Assembly: GCF_001043025.1 (NCBI RefSeq)
Contig: NZ_JYLD01000005.1
Coordinates: 62,001 to 126,000 of the forward strand
Origin: Pseudomonas helleri
Lineage (GTDB): Bacteria > Pseudomonadota > Gammaproteobacteria > Pseudomonadales > Pseudomonadaceae
DNA: 64,000 bases
Direction of reading: 5' to 3'
Shown: positions 40,385 through 49,058 of the stretch, piece by piece
How the letters are laid out: each line of letters starts with the position of its first letter
Numbering within the stretch: the stretch's first letter is position 1
The notes under the pieces: generated by a model
Told to the model about the DNA's origin: nothing
The model's input: the letters and a program-made list of their open reading frames with translations, nothing else
Database searches by the model: none
Program-made: the position numbers and the translations under genes

Positions 40385-41140
40385 TCACTTAATGCAAAAG
40401 AAACCTTCAAAGCAAATATATTTAAATACGCTGGTTATGTCCTTGAAGCCGGATCGAGACAACATATCTATATTGCCGGACGTGGAAAAAGGTTCCAGAA
40501 CACCCTTTAAGCTTCTTGATTTGGCTAATATTTCATCGGCGCTATAGCCCTGGTCAAGCTTGTAATCTATATAAAGGCTGTTGAGGATGTCTTGAAATCG
40601 AGCGTCTGGTCCTCTGACTTTTTCAAACATAATGAATGCGCCGCCCCAGTTCAAAGATTCGTAGATGCGATCAATTAATAACTGACGAGCACGTGGGTGC
40701 ACAAATTGAATAGTGTAGTAAGCAACAATCAAATCACTTTTTGCAAAGGGGAAGGTCAATATATCGTCGGTTATGAAACTAACGTTGTCTTGTTTGGGTG
40801 CGCACAAATGGTCATTGGCTTTGAGTGTCATCGCCGGTTCCAAATCTATGCCGACCCAGTTTGTCGAGGAGCAGTGACGCAGTGCAAGCTGTCTGGTTAA
40901 AGTGCCGGTGGAACTTCCAAGTTCGTAGCATGTGCTGTCATGTTTTACGAAAAAATCGCTGAGTGACAGTACAATACTGTGCCCGTCTTTATAGTGAGGT
41001 ACGGACTTGGATACATGGGAATCGAAATGCTGTGGGGTAGTACCTCCAAAAGTCCACGATGCATTGCTATATTCTACGCCGTCTCCTGCTGTTTCGTTCG
41101 AAACAGTAGGTGGGGTTAGTGAGGAAGACATATGTGTCAT
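40385..41140 (-). CDS. CmoA-like carboxy-SAM synthase
   Basis: A 251-residue class I SAM enzyme closely resembling CmoA: an N-terminal FDSHVSKSVPHY segment, SAM motif YELGSSTGTLT, VGIDLEPAM, and the CmoA-type IQFVHPRARQLLIDRIY and LNWGGAFIMFEK segments. CmoA makes carboxy-S-adenosyl-methionine from SAM and prephenate, normally for tRNA wobble-base modification. Here the gene heads an operon for amino-acid modification, so its carboxy-SAM most likely feeds the adjacent methyltransferase, as in 3-thiaglutamate biosynthesis. It is the first gene of the operon and has low GC. A plain methyltransferase is less likely given the CmoA-like features. Confidence 0.85.
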   Translation of the reverse strand: MTHMSSSLTPPTVSNETAGDGVEYSNASWTFGGTTPQHFDSHVSKSVPHYKDGHSIVLSLSDFFVKHDSTCYELGSSTGTLTRQLALRHCSSTNWVGIDLEPAMTLKANDHLCAPKQDNVSFITDDILTFPFAKSDLIVAYYTIQFVHPRARQLLIDRIYESLNWGGAFIMFEKVRGPDARFQDILNSLYIDYKLDQGYSADEILAKSRSLKGVLEPFSTSGNIDMLSRSGFKDITSVFKYICFEGFFCIK

Positions 41141-41686
41141 ATCCTTTTTCAGTTAGCAATGGAGGTTTATTGAGTTTGATTTTTGCGGCTTGGATGGATG
41201 GTAGCTAGGCGCAGTTGATCTGTCATTGGTTTTTTTTGTGGGGAAAAAGTGTTTTAAAAGTGCTTGGTTTTTATGAAGGGTGGGGGTGCTAATATATTTT
41301 TCTTACTATTCATGGTGTTGTAGGTGTGTGTGGGGTGTGTGTTGATTGTTCTTGTAAGGTTTTTCGAATACTGAAACCTATTTGTATGAAATTTCCGTCG
41401 CAATAAAGGCGAAGTTCTTACTTGGGTGGGTGCTCTGGAAAATTCACTACAACTGCATTTCTCTGTAGTTGTTTTTTTACGCCATGCTCGGGTGTAGACT
41501 GTTAAAGTATTGTGCCTAATTGTAGAGGGTTAAGGCGCCGTTTAAATAACGGCAACTTGGTTTTTTGGGGTGGAGAGTTAAAAGTTGGGTGGATGAGTTT
41601 GTTTTTCCTGGATATGGCTTTGTGACTCTCAAAGCCGGTGCTTTCCGTTATTGCTGCTGGCGCAGATGTGGCTACACGAACCGTTT
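41141..41686. other. AT-rich gene-free region upstream of the tgl-like operon
   Basis: About 545 bases with no convincing gene. It should hold the promoter of the minus-strand operon; a TATATT lies around 41292 but no good -35 partner was found. A plus-strand intrinsic terminator is present at 41450-41479 with no obvious gene before it. Composition is poor in GC and rich in T and G on the plus strand, unlike core DNA. Confidence 0.55.
41450..41479 (+). terminator. Orphan plus-strand terminator
   Basis: CAACTGCA, six loop bases, TGTAGTTG (one G-U pair) then seven T residues. It has the form of an intrinsic terminator for a plus-strand transcript, yet no gene lies upstream on that strand for several kilobases. 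A small RNA is possible. Confidence 0.5.
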
Positions 41687-43012
41687 TCAATCCCCAAATC
41701 CAATCTGCGCAATCAACCACACATTCGCCCCGCTGATCACGGCAAACAGGAACCACGCCAGCAGCTTTGTCGGCAGCCGATTTGCGAAAGGCCCCATGAG
41801 CGTCGGGTCGCTGGTCATGCGGATCAGCGGGTAGAGCGCAAAGGGCAGTTGCAGGCTCAGCACGACCTGGCTAAGGATCAGCAGTTTGCCCACGGCGTCA
41901 TCGCCCATCAGCCACACCCCGAGGAACGCCGGGATCAACGCCAGGCCACGGGTAATCAGGCGGCGCTGCCAGCAGGGGATGCGCAGGTTCAAGTAGCCTT
42001 CCATGATCACTTGCCCGGCAATGGTGCCGGTGAAGGTCGAGCTTTGCCCCGAGGCCAGTAATGCCACGCCAAACAGCACGCTGGCCATCGCGCCGCCGAC
42101 CAGCGGGTCGAGCATGCGGTAGGCGTCCTGGATTTCGACGATGTCAGAATGGCCGGTCTGATGGAAGGCGGCAGCGGCGAGGATCAGGATGGCGGCGTTG
42201 ACCAGCAGGGCCAGGGTCAGCGAACCGATGGTGTCGATGCGCGACAGGCGTACGGCGTCGAGTTTGCTGGCGTAGTCGCGGCCGGTCAGGCGGGTTTGCA
42301 CGATGGAGGTGTGCAGGTAGAGGTTGTGCGGCATGACCGTGGCGCCAATGATGCCGATGGCGATGTACAGCGGCGCGGCGTCGCTGATGGCGGAAAGGGA
42401 AGGTTTGAAGCCTTCGAAAACATCCGGCCAGTAGGGTTTGATCAGCACCAGTTCAACGAAAAAACACGCGGCGATGGTCATCACCAGAGCCAGCATGATG
42501 GCTTCGAGGCGGCGGAAGCCTTTGCCTTGCAGCGCCAGAATCAACAGGGTGTCGAAGGCGGTCAGGGCGATGCCGAAGGTCAGCGAGCAGCCTAGCAGCA
42601 AGTGGAAGGCCAGCGCGCAGCCGAGTACTTCGGCGAGGTCGGTGGCGATGATCGAGATTTCTGCCAATACCCATTGAAACCGCGCCGAGCGCTGGCTGTA
42701 GCGTTCGCGGCAAAGTTGCGCCAGGTCGCGCCCGGTGGCGATGCCCAGGCGAGAGCACAAACACTGCACGGCCATCCCGGCCAGGCTGGCGAGCAATACC
42801 ACAAACAGCAAGCTGTAGCCGTAGCGCGAACCTGCTTCGATGGCGGTGGCCCAGTTGCCCGGATCCATGTAACCGATGCTGATCAACAAGCCGGGCCCGG
42901 CGAAGCTCAGCGCGCGTTTCCAGAACGGCGCCCTGGTGTCCACGGGGACGCTGCCGCTGACTTCAGGCGGGCAGAAGGGCGCGGTGGCGATTTTTGGCAG
43001 GCTGAATTTCAA
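41687..43012 (-). CDS. mntH: Nramp-family divalent metal transporter MntH
   Basis: A 441-residue inner-membrane protein with about eleven helices. It carries both Nramp metal-site motifs: GYMDPGNW in helix 1 and GATVMPHNLYLH in helix 6, which provide the Asp, Asn and Met ligands for Mn(II) or Fe(II) taken up with protons. The length fits bacterial MntH. It lies 30 bases after the 2-hydroxyacid dehydrogenase gene on the same strand and may be co-transcribed with it. Composition returns to core-genome GC here, marking the end of the accessory block. Confidence 0.92.
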   Translation of the reverse strand: MKFSLPKIATAPFCPPEVSGSVPVDTRAPFWKRALSFAGPGLLISIGYMDPGNWATAIEAGSRYGYSLLFVVLLASLAGMAVQCLCSRLGIATGRDLAQLCRERYSQRSARFQWVLAEISIIATDLAEVLGCALAFHLLLGCSLTFGIALTAFDTLLILALQGKGFRRLEAIMLALVMTIAACFFVELVLIKPYWPDVFEGFKPSLSAISDAAPLYIAIGIIGATVMPHNLYLHTSIVQTRLTGRDYASKLDAVRLSRIDTIGSLTLALLVNAAILILAAAAFHQTGHSDIVEIQDAYRMLDPLVGGAMASVLFGVALLASGQSSTFTGTIAGQVIMEGYLNLRIPCWQRRLITRGLALIPAFLGVWLMGDDAVGKLLILSQVVLSLQLPFALYPLIRMTSDPTLMGPFANRLPTKLLAWFLFAVISGANVWLIAQIGFGD

Positions 43013-43042
43013 ACGCGGGCTCCGGGACTTTATAAATCAGTG

Positions 43043-43993
43043 TTAGCGAGGTGCAGGCAGTTGCAGCGGTGTCAGTAACGGCTGGCCACTAAAAAACGCC
43101 TGCAGGTTGTCGACCACCAATTGCACGGTGTCTTTAGCCGCTTCGGGCGATTGGCCGGCCACGTGCGGGGTCATGACCACGTTGCTGAGGGTTTTCAGGC
43201 CATCGGGGACCAATGGCTCGCCGTCAAACACATCAAGCCCGGCACCGGCGATGGTGCCTGCGGCCAGGGCGGTGATCAGGGCTTGAGTGTCGACCACGCT
43301 GCCCCGGCCAATGTTGATCAGGTAGCCGTCGGGGCCCAGCGCTTGGAGTACGCTGGCGTCGACCAAGTGTCGCGTGCCCGCACCGCCGGGGGTCGCCAGC
43401 ACCAGAAAGTCCACCGCGCTGGCCAGGTCGTGTACGTTGGCGCGGTAGGTGTACGGGCTGTCCGGGCGGGGTTGGCGGGTGTTGTAGCTGACGCTCATGT
43501 CAAAACCCAGCGCGGCCCGTTTGGCGATGGCTTGACCCACTGCGCCAAGGCCGACAATGCCCAAGCGTTTTCCGGACAGGCTCGGCTGGCGTACTTTGAT
43601 CCACTCGTTACGGCGCACGCTGGCGTCCGCCTGGGGGATGCCGCGCACCGTAGACAACAGCAGCGCCAGGGTATGGTCAGCCACGCACGAGGCGTTGGCC
43701 CCGGCGCCATTGGTCACCTTGATCCCGCGATTGCTGGCGGCCTGCAAATCGACTTCTTCATAGCCAGCGCCAATCACGCAGATGATGCTGAGCAAGGGCA
43801 GGGCGGCCATTTCATCGTCACGCAAGCCCAGCGGGCCGCGGGTCAGCACGACGTCAATACGTGCGCCGTGAGTGGCGATGGCCTCGGCGCGGCTGGCGGC
43901 GCTGGGCGCAAGAATCAGTTCATAACCCTGGTCCTCCAGCAGATACAGACAGTCGTTAACCGTTTCAACCAGCACCAGCACTACGTGGCCCAT
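43043..43993 (-). CDS. D-isomer 2-hydroxyacid dehydrogenase, NAD(P)-dependent
   Basis: A 316-residue cytoplasmic oxidoreductase. The NAD(P)-binding motif is [18 protein letters not shown] (about residue 145), the substrate Arg lies in NIGRGSVVD, and the catalytic His is in TPHVAGQS near the C-terminus. Such enzymes reduce glyoxylate, hydroxypyruvate or similar 2-keto acids; the exact substrate cannot be fixed. I choose ATG 43993 with GGAG eight bases upstream, rather than the longer frame that runs further upstream. mntH follows after 30 bases. Confidence 0.9.
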   Translation of the reverse strand: MGHVVLVLVETVNDCLYLLEDQGYELILAPSAASRAEAIATHGARIDVVLTRGPLGLRDDEMAALPLLSIICVIGAGYEEVDLQAASNRGIKVTNGAGANASCVADHTLALLLSTVRGIPQADASVRRNEWIKVRQPSLSGKRLGIVGLGAVGQAIAKRAALGFDMSVSYNTRQPRPDSPYTYRANVHDLASAVDFLVLATPGGAGTRHLVDASVLQALGPDGYLINIGRGSVVDTQALITALAAGTIAGAGLDVFDGEPLVPDGLKTLSNVVMTPHVAGQSPEAAKDTVQLVVDNLQAFFSGQPLLTPLQLPAPR

Positions 43994-44207
43994 GGGGAGA
44001 CTCCAGACAGGATTGACCGAGAATGAGGCGAGATTAGCACCTCTGTCCCGGGGTTTTCCCTGTATCAACTTGATACAAACGCTCTATTTGGAGGTTTTTT
44101 CATCTGCGCGTCGGATGTTCGGGCTTTGCCTGCGTGCTGCGCTGGAGCCGAGCCGGGTCGGCCTGTTAAGATTCGCCCTTTGTTTTATCTTCACTTCGAG
44201 ATCGCTC

Positions 44208-45689
44208 ATGACCACCGTTCGCACGCGCATCGCGCCATCACCGACTGGCGACCCCCACGTAGGTACCGCTTACATCGCTTTGTTCAACTACTGCTTTGCC
44301 AAGCAGCATGGCGGCGAATTCATCCTGCGCATCGAAGACACTGACCAATTGCGTTCGACCCGCGAGTCTGAACAGCAGATCTTCGACGCCCTGCGCTGGT
44401 TGGGGATCACCTGGAGCGAAGGCCCGGACGTAGGCGGCCCGCACGGTCCATACCGTCAAAGCGAGCGCAGTGACATCTACAAGCAATACACCCAGGAACT
44501 GGTCGACAAGGGCTATGCGTTCCCGTGCTTCTGCACCGCAGAAGAGCTGGACCAAATGCGCGCCGAGCAAATGGCCAAGGGCGAAACCCCGCGTTACGAC
44601 GGCCGTGCCTTGCTGCTGTCGCAAGAAGAAATCGACCGCCGCCTGGCCGCAGGCGAGCCGCACGTGATCCGCATGAAAGTGCCGACCGAAGGCGTGTGCG
44701 TGGTGCCGGACATGCTGCGTGGCGACGTCGAGATCCCGTGGGACCGCATGGACATGCAGGTACTGATGAAGGCTGACGGCCTGCCAACGTACTTTTTGGC
44801 CAACGTGGTCGATGACCACCTGATGGGCATCACCCACGTGCTGCGTGGCGAAGAATGGCTGCCATCGGCGCCAAAACTGATCCTGCTGTACGAATACTTT
44901 GGCTGGGAACAACCGCAGTTGTGCTACATGCCGCTGCTGCGTAACCCGGACAAGAGCAAGCTGTCCAAGCGCAAGAACCCGACGTCGGTGACGTTCTACG
45001 AGCGCATGGGCTTTATGCCTGAGGCCATGCTCAATTACCTGGGCCGCATGGGCTGGTCGATGCCGGACGAGCGCGAGAAGTTCTCGCTGCAAGAAATGGT
45101 CGATAATTTTGATCTGTCCCGTGTCTCTCTGGGCGGGCCGATTTTCGATATCGAAAAGCTTTCCTGGCTCAATGGCCAATGGCTGCGTGACTTGCCGCTG
45201 GAAGAGTTCGCCAGCCGCGTGCAGCACTGGGCGTTGAACCCCGACTACATGATGAAGATTGCGCCGCTGGTGCAGGGCCGGGTTGAAACCTTCAGCCAGA
45301 TCGCGCCGTTGGCCGGATTCTTCTTCGCAGGCGGCGTGCAGCCGGATGCCAAGCTGTTTGAGCACAAAAAGCTCTCTGGCGATCAAGTACGCCAGTTGAT
45401 GCAGTTGATTTTGTGGAAGCTCGAAAGCCTGCGTCAGTGGGAGAAAGACGCGATCACGGCGTGCATTCAGACCGTGGTGGAAGCCCTTGAGCTAAAGCTG
45501 CGTGATGCCATGCCGCTGATGTTCGCTTCCATCACTGGCCAGGCCAGCTCGGTGTCGGTACTGGATGCCATGGAGATCCTGGGCCCGGACCTGACGCGCT
45601 TCCGTCTGCGTCAGGCGCTGGACCTGCTGGGTGGCGTATCGAAGAAAGAAAACAAAGAGTGGGAAAAGCTGTTCAGCGCAATGGCTTGA
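44208..45689 (+). CDS. gltX: Glutamate--tRNA ligase
   Basis: A 493-residue class I aminoacyl-tRNA synthetase. The HIGH-type motif is [11 protein letters not shown] at the N-terminus and the KMSKS-type motif is KLSKRKN (about residue 250); RIEDTDQ is also characteristic. It charges tRNA-Glu with glutamate in the cytoplasm. The length is normal for gltX. ATG 44208 gives the family N-terminus ([14 protein letters not shown]); the longer open frame upstream is not conserved-looking. Two tRNA-Glu genes lie downstream, a common arrangement in pseudomonads. Confidence 0.97.
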   Translation: MTTVRTRIAPSPTGDPHVGTAYIALFNYCFAKQHGGEFILRIEDTDQLRSTRESEQQIFDALRWLGITWSEGPDVGGPHGPYRQSERSDIYKQYTQELVDKGYAFPCFCTAEELDQMRAEQMAKGETPRYDGRALLLSQEEIDRRLAAGEPHVIRMKVPTEGVCVVPDMLRGDVEIPWDRMDMQVLMKADGLPTYFLANVVDDHLMGITHVLRGEEWLPSAPKLILLYEYFGWEQPQLCYMPLLRNPDKSKLSKRKNPTSVTFYERMGFMPEAMLNYLGRMGWSMPDEREKFSLQEMVDNFDLSRVSLGGPIFDIEKLSWLNGQWLRDLPLEEFASRVQHWALNPDYMMKIAPLVQGRVETFSQIAPLAGFFFAGGVQPDAKLFEHKKLSGDQVRQLMQLILWKLESLRQWEKDAITACIQTVVEALELKLRDAMPLMFASITGQASSVSVLDAMEILGPDLTRFRLRQALDLLGGVSKKENKEWEKLFSAMA

Positions 45690-45700
45690 TTCGCGTTTAT

Positions 45701-45796
45701 TTGTAGTCGCTGCCGAAGGCTGCGAGAGGGGCCGAAGGTATTTTGGAACAGCAGGGCTGCTATGCAGCCCATCGCAGCCTGCGGCAGCGACTACAA
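45701..45796. repeat. Long inverted repeat downstream of gltX
   Basis: The arms TTGTAGTCGCTGCCGAAGGC (45701 on) and the matching TGCGGCAGCGACTACAA (to 45796) pair over 25 bases with one mismatch, and a second stem GGGCTGC/GCAGCCC sits inside. It is a REPIN-like element that could also end gltX transcription. Confidence 0.7.
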
Positions 45797-45886
45797 ATTT
45801 AATCAGCGCGCCCCCGTGTTTTCGGGGTTTTAAGGGTAAGTGGTTGTTCTCACGACAAATTTTTTTAGAAATTTTTAAAAATAAGT

Positions 45887-45915
45887 TTGACAGCCTACCG
45901 ATCCAGTCTTAATAT
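45887..45915 (+). promoter_or_regulatory. Strong sigma-70 promoter of the tRNA cluster
   Basis: TTGACA, a 17-base spacer and TAATAT, with an A/T-rich tract just upstream and a GC-rich discriminator (GCGGCCCG) after it. This is the form of stable-RNA promoters under growth-rate and stringent control. It lies about 40 bases before the first tRNA. Confidence 0.7.
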
Positions 45916-45954
45916 GCGGCCCGTCCACACAGCAACACGCAACATTGACTGTTT

Positions 45955-46030
<76 letters not shown>

Positions 46031-46105
46031 AATTTTAGGTTCACTGCCTGGCCACACCGGCATTGAATCGATCAGCACTCAGCGCTGATCAAATAGAAGG
46101 TTTGT

Positions 46106-46181
46106 GTCCCCTTCGTCTAGTGGCCTAGGACACCGCCCTTTCACGGCGGTAACAGGGGTTCGAGTCCCCTAGGGGACGCCA
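46106..46181 (+). tRNA. tRNA-Glu (anticodon TTC)
   Basis: A 76-base cloverleaf starting GTCCCCTTCGTCTAG, with anticodon stem CCGCC/GGCGG and loop CTTTCAC giving TTC, T-loop GGTTCGAGTCC, and encoded CCA. It is identical to the copy at 46385. Confidence 0.96.
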
Positions 46182-46231
46182 GTTTCACAGAAGCAGCATT
46201 TCGGTGTTGCTCCGCCGCCAGGCGATAAATC

Positions 46232-46307
<76 letters not shown>

Positions 46308-46384
46308 ATTTACAGTTCAATGCCGGGCCACACTGGCATTGAATCGATCAGTACTCAGCACTGATCACTGTTAGAAGGGTTTGT

Positions 46385-46460
46385 GTCCCCTTCGTCTAGT
46401 GGCCTAGGACACCGCCCTTTCACGGCGGTAACAGGGGTTCGAGTCCCCTAGGGGACGCCA
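46385..46460 (+). tRNA. tRNA-Glu (anticodon TTC), second copy
   Basis: Same sequence as the tRNA at 46106, 279 bases downstream. It is followed at once by two terminator hairpins. Confidence 0.96.
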
Positions 46461-46466
46461 CGATTA

Positions 46467-46516
46467 CCCGCTCTGCGGGATTTTTAAGGGTCATTCATTT
46501 ATTGAATGGCCCTTTT
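46467..46516 (+). terminator. Tandem terminators of the tRNA cluster
   Basis: CCCGC-TCT-GCGGG followed by ATTTTT, then a second hairpin AAGGGTCATTCA / TGAATGGCCCTT followed by TTGTTTTT. Both have intrinsic terminator form. Confidence 0.8.
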
Positions 46517-46633
46517 GTTTTTCTGGCGTTCGGCCATTTCCATCCCTTTTGCCTTTGCCATCAGTCCGGGCCTGCCTCAGCGCAGATCGGGTGCGTTACA
46601 CTGCGCGCTTTATTTGTAGGCAGGGAGACAGGC

Positions 46634-47068
46634 ATGAATTGGGATCTGGCGACGCCGTTCATCATTGATCTGCACGTGCAGAGCGAAGACATCGACGGTT
46701 TTGGCCATGCCAATAACGCCGCCTATGTGGTTTGGCTGGAGCGCTGCGCCTGGCGCCACTCCCAGCGCCTTGGGCTGGATTTGACCGAATACCGCAGGCT
46801 CGACCGGGCCATGGCGGTGGCGCGCCACGAAATCGATTATCTGGCCAGCGCCTATGAAGGGGATGAGCTGCAGCTCGCGACCTGGATTGTCGATTTTGAC
46901 AAGCGCCTGCGTCTGACTCGGCACTTTCAATTGATCCGGCCAAGTGATGGCGCGACCTTGCTGCGCGCGCAAACCACGTTTGTCTGCATCGAACTGTCGA
47001 CGGGCAAGCCCAAGCGCCTGCCGCCGGAGTTTCTGGAAGGCTACGGTTCGGCGGTCGTAGCGCCCTGA
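46634..47068 (+). CDS. Acyl-CoA thioesterase, 4HBT hotdog family
   Basis: A 144-residue hotdog-fold protein with the 4-hydroxybenzoyl-CoA thioesterase signature: SEDIDGFGHANNAAYVVWLE, in which the Asp (or its position) and the HANN segment form the active site. It probably hydrolyses acyl-CoA thioesters in the cytoplasm; substrate unknown. I start at ATG 46634, preceded by AGGGAGA; the longer frame upstream runs through the terminator region. The dihydrouridine synthase gene follows after 62 bases. Confidence 0.85.
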   Translation: MNWDLATPFIIDLHVQSEDIDGFGHANNAAYVVWLERCAWRHSQRLGLDLTEYRRLDRAMAVARHEIDYLASAYEGDELQLATWIVDFDKRLRLTRHFQLIRPSDGATLLRAQTTFVCIELSTGKPKRLPPEFLEGYGSAVVAP

Positions 47069-47130
47069 TCGAGATACCGATTGGTTACATAACCCCGTAA
47101 ACTGCCGCACGTTTTCTATGAGAGTCACCC

Positions 47131-48090
47131 ATGCAAATTGCTTTGGCGCCGATGGAGGGGTTGGTCGACAACATCCTGCGTGATGTCCTGACCCGCACCG
47201 GCGGTATTGATTGGTGTGTGACCGAATTTATTCGGGTCACTGAACGGCTGTTGCCCGAAGCCTATATCCACAAGTTCGCCCCTGAGCTGCAACACGGTGC
47301 CAAAACCCGTGCTGGCGTGCCCCTGCGCGTGCAACTGCTGGGTTCTGACCCGGCGTGTCTGGCGGACAACGCCGCGCTGGCCTGCCAATTGGGCAGCGAG
47401 GTCATCGACCTCAACTTTGGCTGCCCGGCCAAGACCGTGAACAAGTCCCGTGGCGGTGCGGTGCTGCTCAAAGAGCCTGAGCTGCTGCATGCGATTTTGC
47501 TGCAGGTGCGCCGTACCGTGCCTGCGCATATCCCGGTGACGGCCAAGATGCGCCTGGGCTTCGATACGCCCGACAGCGCCAATGAATGCGCGATTGCCCT
47601 GGCGGAGGGGGGCGCCAGCCAGATCGTGGTGCATGCACGGACCAAAATGGATGGCTATAAGCCGCCTGCGCATTGGGAGTACATCGCCCAAGTGCAAGAG
47701 GTGGTCAAGGTGCCGGTGTTTGCCAATGGTGATATCTGGTCGGTTGAAGACTGGCGCCGTTGCCGCGAAATCAGCGGGGCTGAAGACATCATGCTCGGTC
47801 GCGGTCTGGTGTCGCGCCCGGACCTTGCCCGGCAAATCGCCGCTGCGCGGGCGGGCGAAGAGGTGGTTGAAATGACCTGGGCGGATTTACAACCGATGAT
47901 CCGCGAATTCTGGGCGCAAGCTGAGGCGCAACTGACGCCGCGTTCGGCGCCGGGGCGGCTCAAGCAGTGGTTGGCCATGTTGACGCGCAACTACCCTGAA
48001 GCGGTGGTGCTGTTCAATGCCATGCGCCGCGAAACCGACTGTGAAAAGGTTCGGCATCTGGTCAACAACCCGCCTGTGGAAGGCGCGTAA
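47131..48090 (+). CDS. dusC: tRNA-dihydrouridine(16) synthase DusC
   Basis: A 319-residue flavoenzyme of the Dus family, which reduces specific uridines in tRNA to dihydrouridine using FMN and NADPH. Seen: the N-terminal LAPMEGLVD, the catalytic-cysteine segment [18 protein letters not shown] (about residue 98), a KMRLGF strand, and the phosphate-binding IMLGRGL. The N-terminal MEG and overall length fit DusC (position 16) better than DusA or DusB. An ibpA-like gene under its own promoter follows. Confidence 0.92.
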   Translation: MQIALAPMEGLVDNILRDVLTRTGGIDWCVTEFIRVTERLLPEAYIHKFAPELQHGAKTRAGVPLRVQLLGSDPACLADNAALACQLGSEVIDLNFGCPAKTVNKSRGGAVLLKEPELLHAILLQVRRTVPAHIPVTAKMRLGFDTPDSANECAIALAEGGASQIVVHARTKMDGYKPPAHWEYIAQVQEVVKVPVFANGDIWSVEDWRRCREISGAEDIMLGRGLVSRPDLARQIAAARAGEEVVEMTWADLQPMIREFWAQAEAQLTPRSAPGRLKQWLAMLTRNYPEAVVLFNAMRRETDCEKVRHLVNNPPVEGA

Positions 48091-48108
48091 AAAATTTCAA
48101 AAAAGCCT

Positions 48109-48136
48109 CTTGAAATGATTTTGCTGATCCCTACTT
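48109..48136 (+). promoter_or_regulatory. Sigma-32 (heat-shock) promoter of the small heat-shock gene
   Basis: CTTGAAA, 13 bases, CCCTACTT closely fits the sigma-32 consensus (CTTGAAA N11-14 CCCCATNT). It lies 67 bases before an Hsp20 gene. Confidence 0.72.
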
Positions 48137-48202
48137 AGGGGTTAAGCGATGCCGAAACCGGGTCGCGAAGACAAAATCTCGCTGAAATCAGGAGGCTAAA
48201 TT
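48137..48202 (+). promoter_or_regulatory. Possible ROSE-like RNA thermometer in the ibpA leader
   Basis: The 66-base leader ends with AATCAGGAGGCTAAATT before the ATG, and an upstream TCTCGCTGA could pair near the AGGAGG. RNA thermometers of the ROSE type are known before ibpA genes, including in Pseudomonas. I could not fold it, so this is a suggestion from context. Confidence 0.3.
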
Positions 48203-48688
48203 ATGAACACCGCATTTTCTCTGGCGCCACTGTTCCGTAATTCTGTCGGTTTTGACCGTTTTAGTGATCTGTTTGAAACCGCGCTGCGCAACGACTCCAG
48301 CGCTGGCTATCCACCCTACAACGTCGAAAAGCACGGTGATGACAGCTATCGCATCGTGATCGCGGCAGCAGGGTTTACCCAGAATGATCTGGACCTGCAA
48401 GTTGAAAAAGGTGTGTTGAGCGTCAGCGGCAGCAAACGTGAAACCTTCGGTGACAACACCGAAAGCAGCGCTGAAAAACCAGCATCAGGCGTGACCTACT
48501 TGCATCAGGGCATCGCGCAACGGGCATTCAAACTGTCCTTCCGTCTCGATGACCACATCGAGATCAAAAACGCGAACTTGAGCAATGGCTTGCTGAGCAT
48601 CGACCTGCAGCGGGTGGTGCCCGAAGAAGCAAAAGCCAAACGCATCCCGATCAACAGTGGGGATCAACAGCCTGCTCTGCAAAACTGA
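48203..48688 (+). CDS. ibpA: Small heat-shock protein, Hsp20/IbpA family
   Basis: A 161-residue chaperone with the alpha-crystallin domain: PPYNVEKHGDDSYRIVIAAAGF at its start and the ISINL-like end, with the C-terminal IPI anchor motif (KRIPINS). IbpA-type proteins bind unfolding proteins under heat and pass them to other chaperones. The sigma-32-type promoter and the terminator right after show a single-gene heat-shock unit. The AGGAGG ribosome site is unusually strong, which fits thermometer control by masking. Confidence 0.93.
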   Translation: MNTAFSLAPLFRNSVGFDRFSDLFETALRNDSSAGYPPYNVEKHGDDSYRIVIAAAGFTQNDLDLQVEKGVLSVSGSKRETFGDNTESSAEKPASGVTYLHQGIAQRAFKLSFRLDDHIEIKNANLSNGLLSIDLQRVVPEEAKAKRIPINSGDQQPALQN

Positions 48689-48704
48689 TGTGAGTCTGTG
48701 CTGG

Positions 48705-48735
48705 AACCCCGTCTTATAGGCGGGGTTCTTTTTTG
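48705..48735 (+). terminator. Terminator of ibpA
   Basis: AACCCCG, nine loop bases, CGGGGTT then CTTTTTT: a standard intrinsic terminator 17 bases after the stop codon. Confidence 0.85.
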
Positions 48736-48859
48736 CAGGAGGAGGGGGGGAGATTGCAACGGATCTGCAAGCGCGTGTTTCTATCGCCCGAAAGGGCCCA
48801 AAGCTTCAACTAGTCTGCCAGGACAGGCCTCAACCTCGGGGCTTTGACTGGAGCTTTAG

Positions 48860-48988
48860 ATGAAAAACAAACGCGCACGTGATTCAGAAACGGGTCTGTT
48901 TATTCCGTTGGAGGAGGCCAAGCGCCGCCCGAAAGAAACCACCGTCGAAACCATCAAGAAAACGCCCAAGCCTTCACCCAAGCGTTAA
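48860..48988 (+). CDS. Small basic hypothetical protein, 42 residues
   Basis: An open frame of 42 codons beginning MKNKRARDSETGLFIPLEEA and ending in a Lys/Pro-rich tail (KKTPKPSPKR). It has GGAG eight bases before the ATG and a strong intrinsic terminator 12 bases after the stop, which is good evidence for a real transcription unit. The composition is strongly basic; it may bind nucleic acid, but no family is recognised and no function should be assumed. Confidence 0.6.
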   Translation: MKNKRARDSETGLFIPLEEAKRRPKETTVETIKKTPKPSPKR

Positions 48989-48999
48989 CGGGCAACACA

Positions 49000-49045
49000 C
49001 AGGCACTTGCTCCGACTCTCTCCCCGGGGCAGGTGCCTGTTTTTT
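49000..49045 (+). terminator. Terminator after the 42-residue gene
   Basis: CAGGCACTTGC pairs with GCAGGTGCCTG, followed by TTTTTT. It ends 14 bases before the stop codon of the converging pbpG gene. Confidence 0.75.
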
Positions 49046-49058
49046 AACGAGTGCCGTG

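Noticed and set aside
43121..44026. A 301-codon plus-strand frame opposite the 2-hydroxyacid dehydrogenase
   Set aside because: The minus strand has NAD-binding and catalytic motifs; the plus frame has none.
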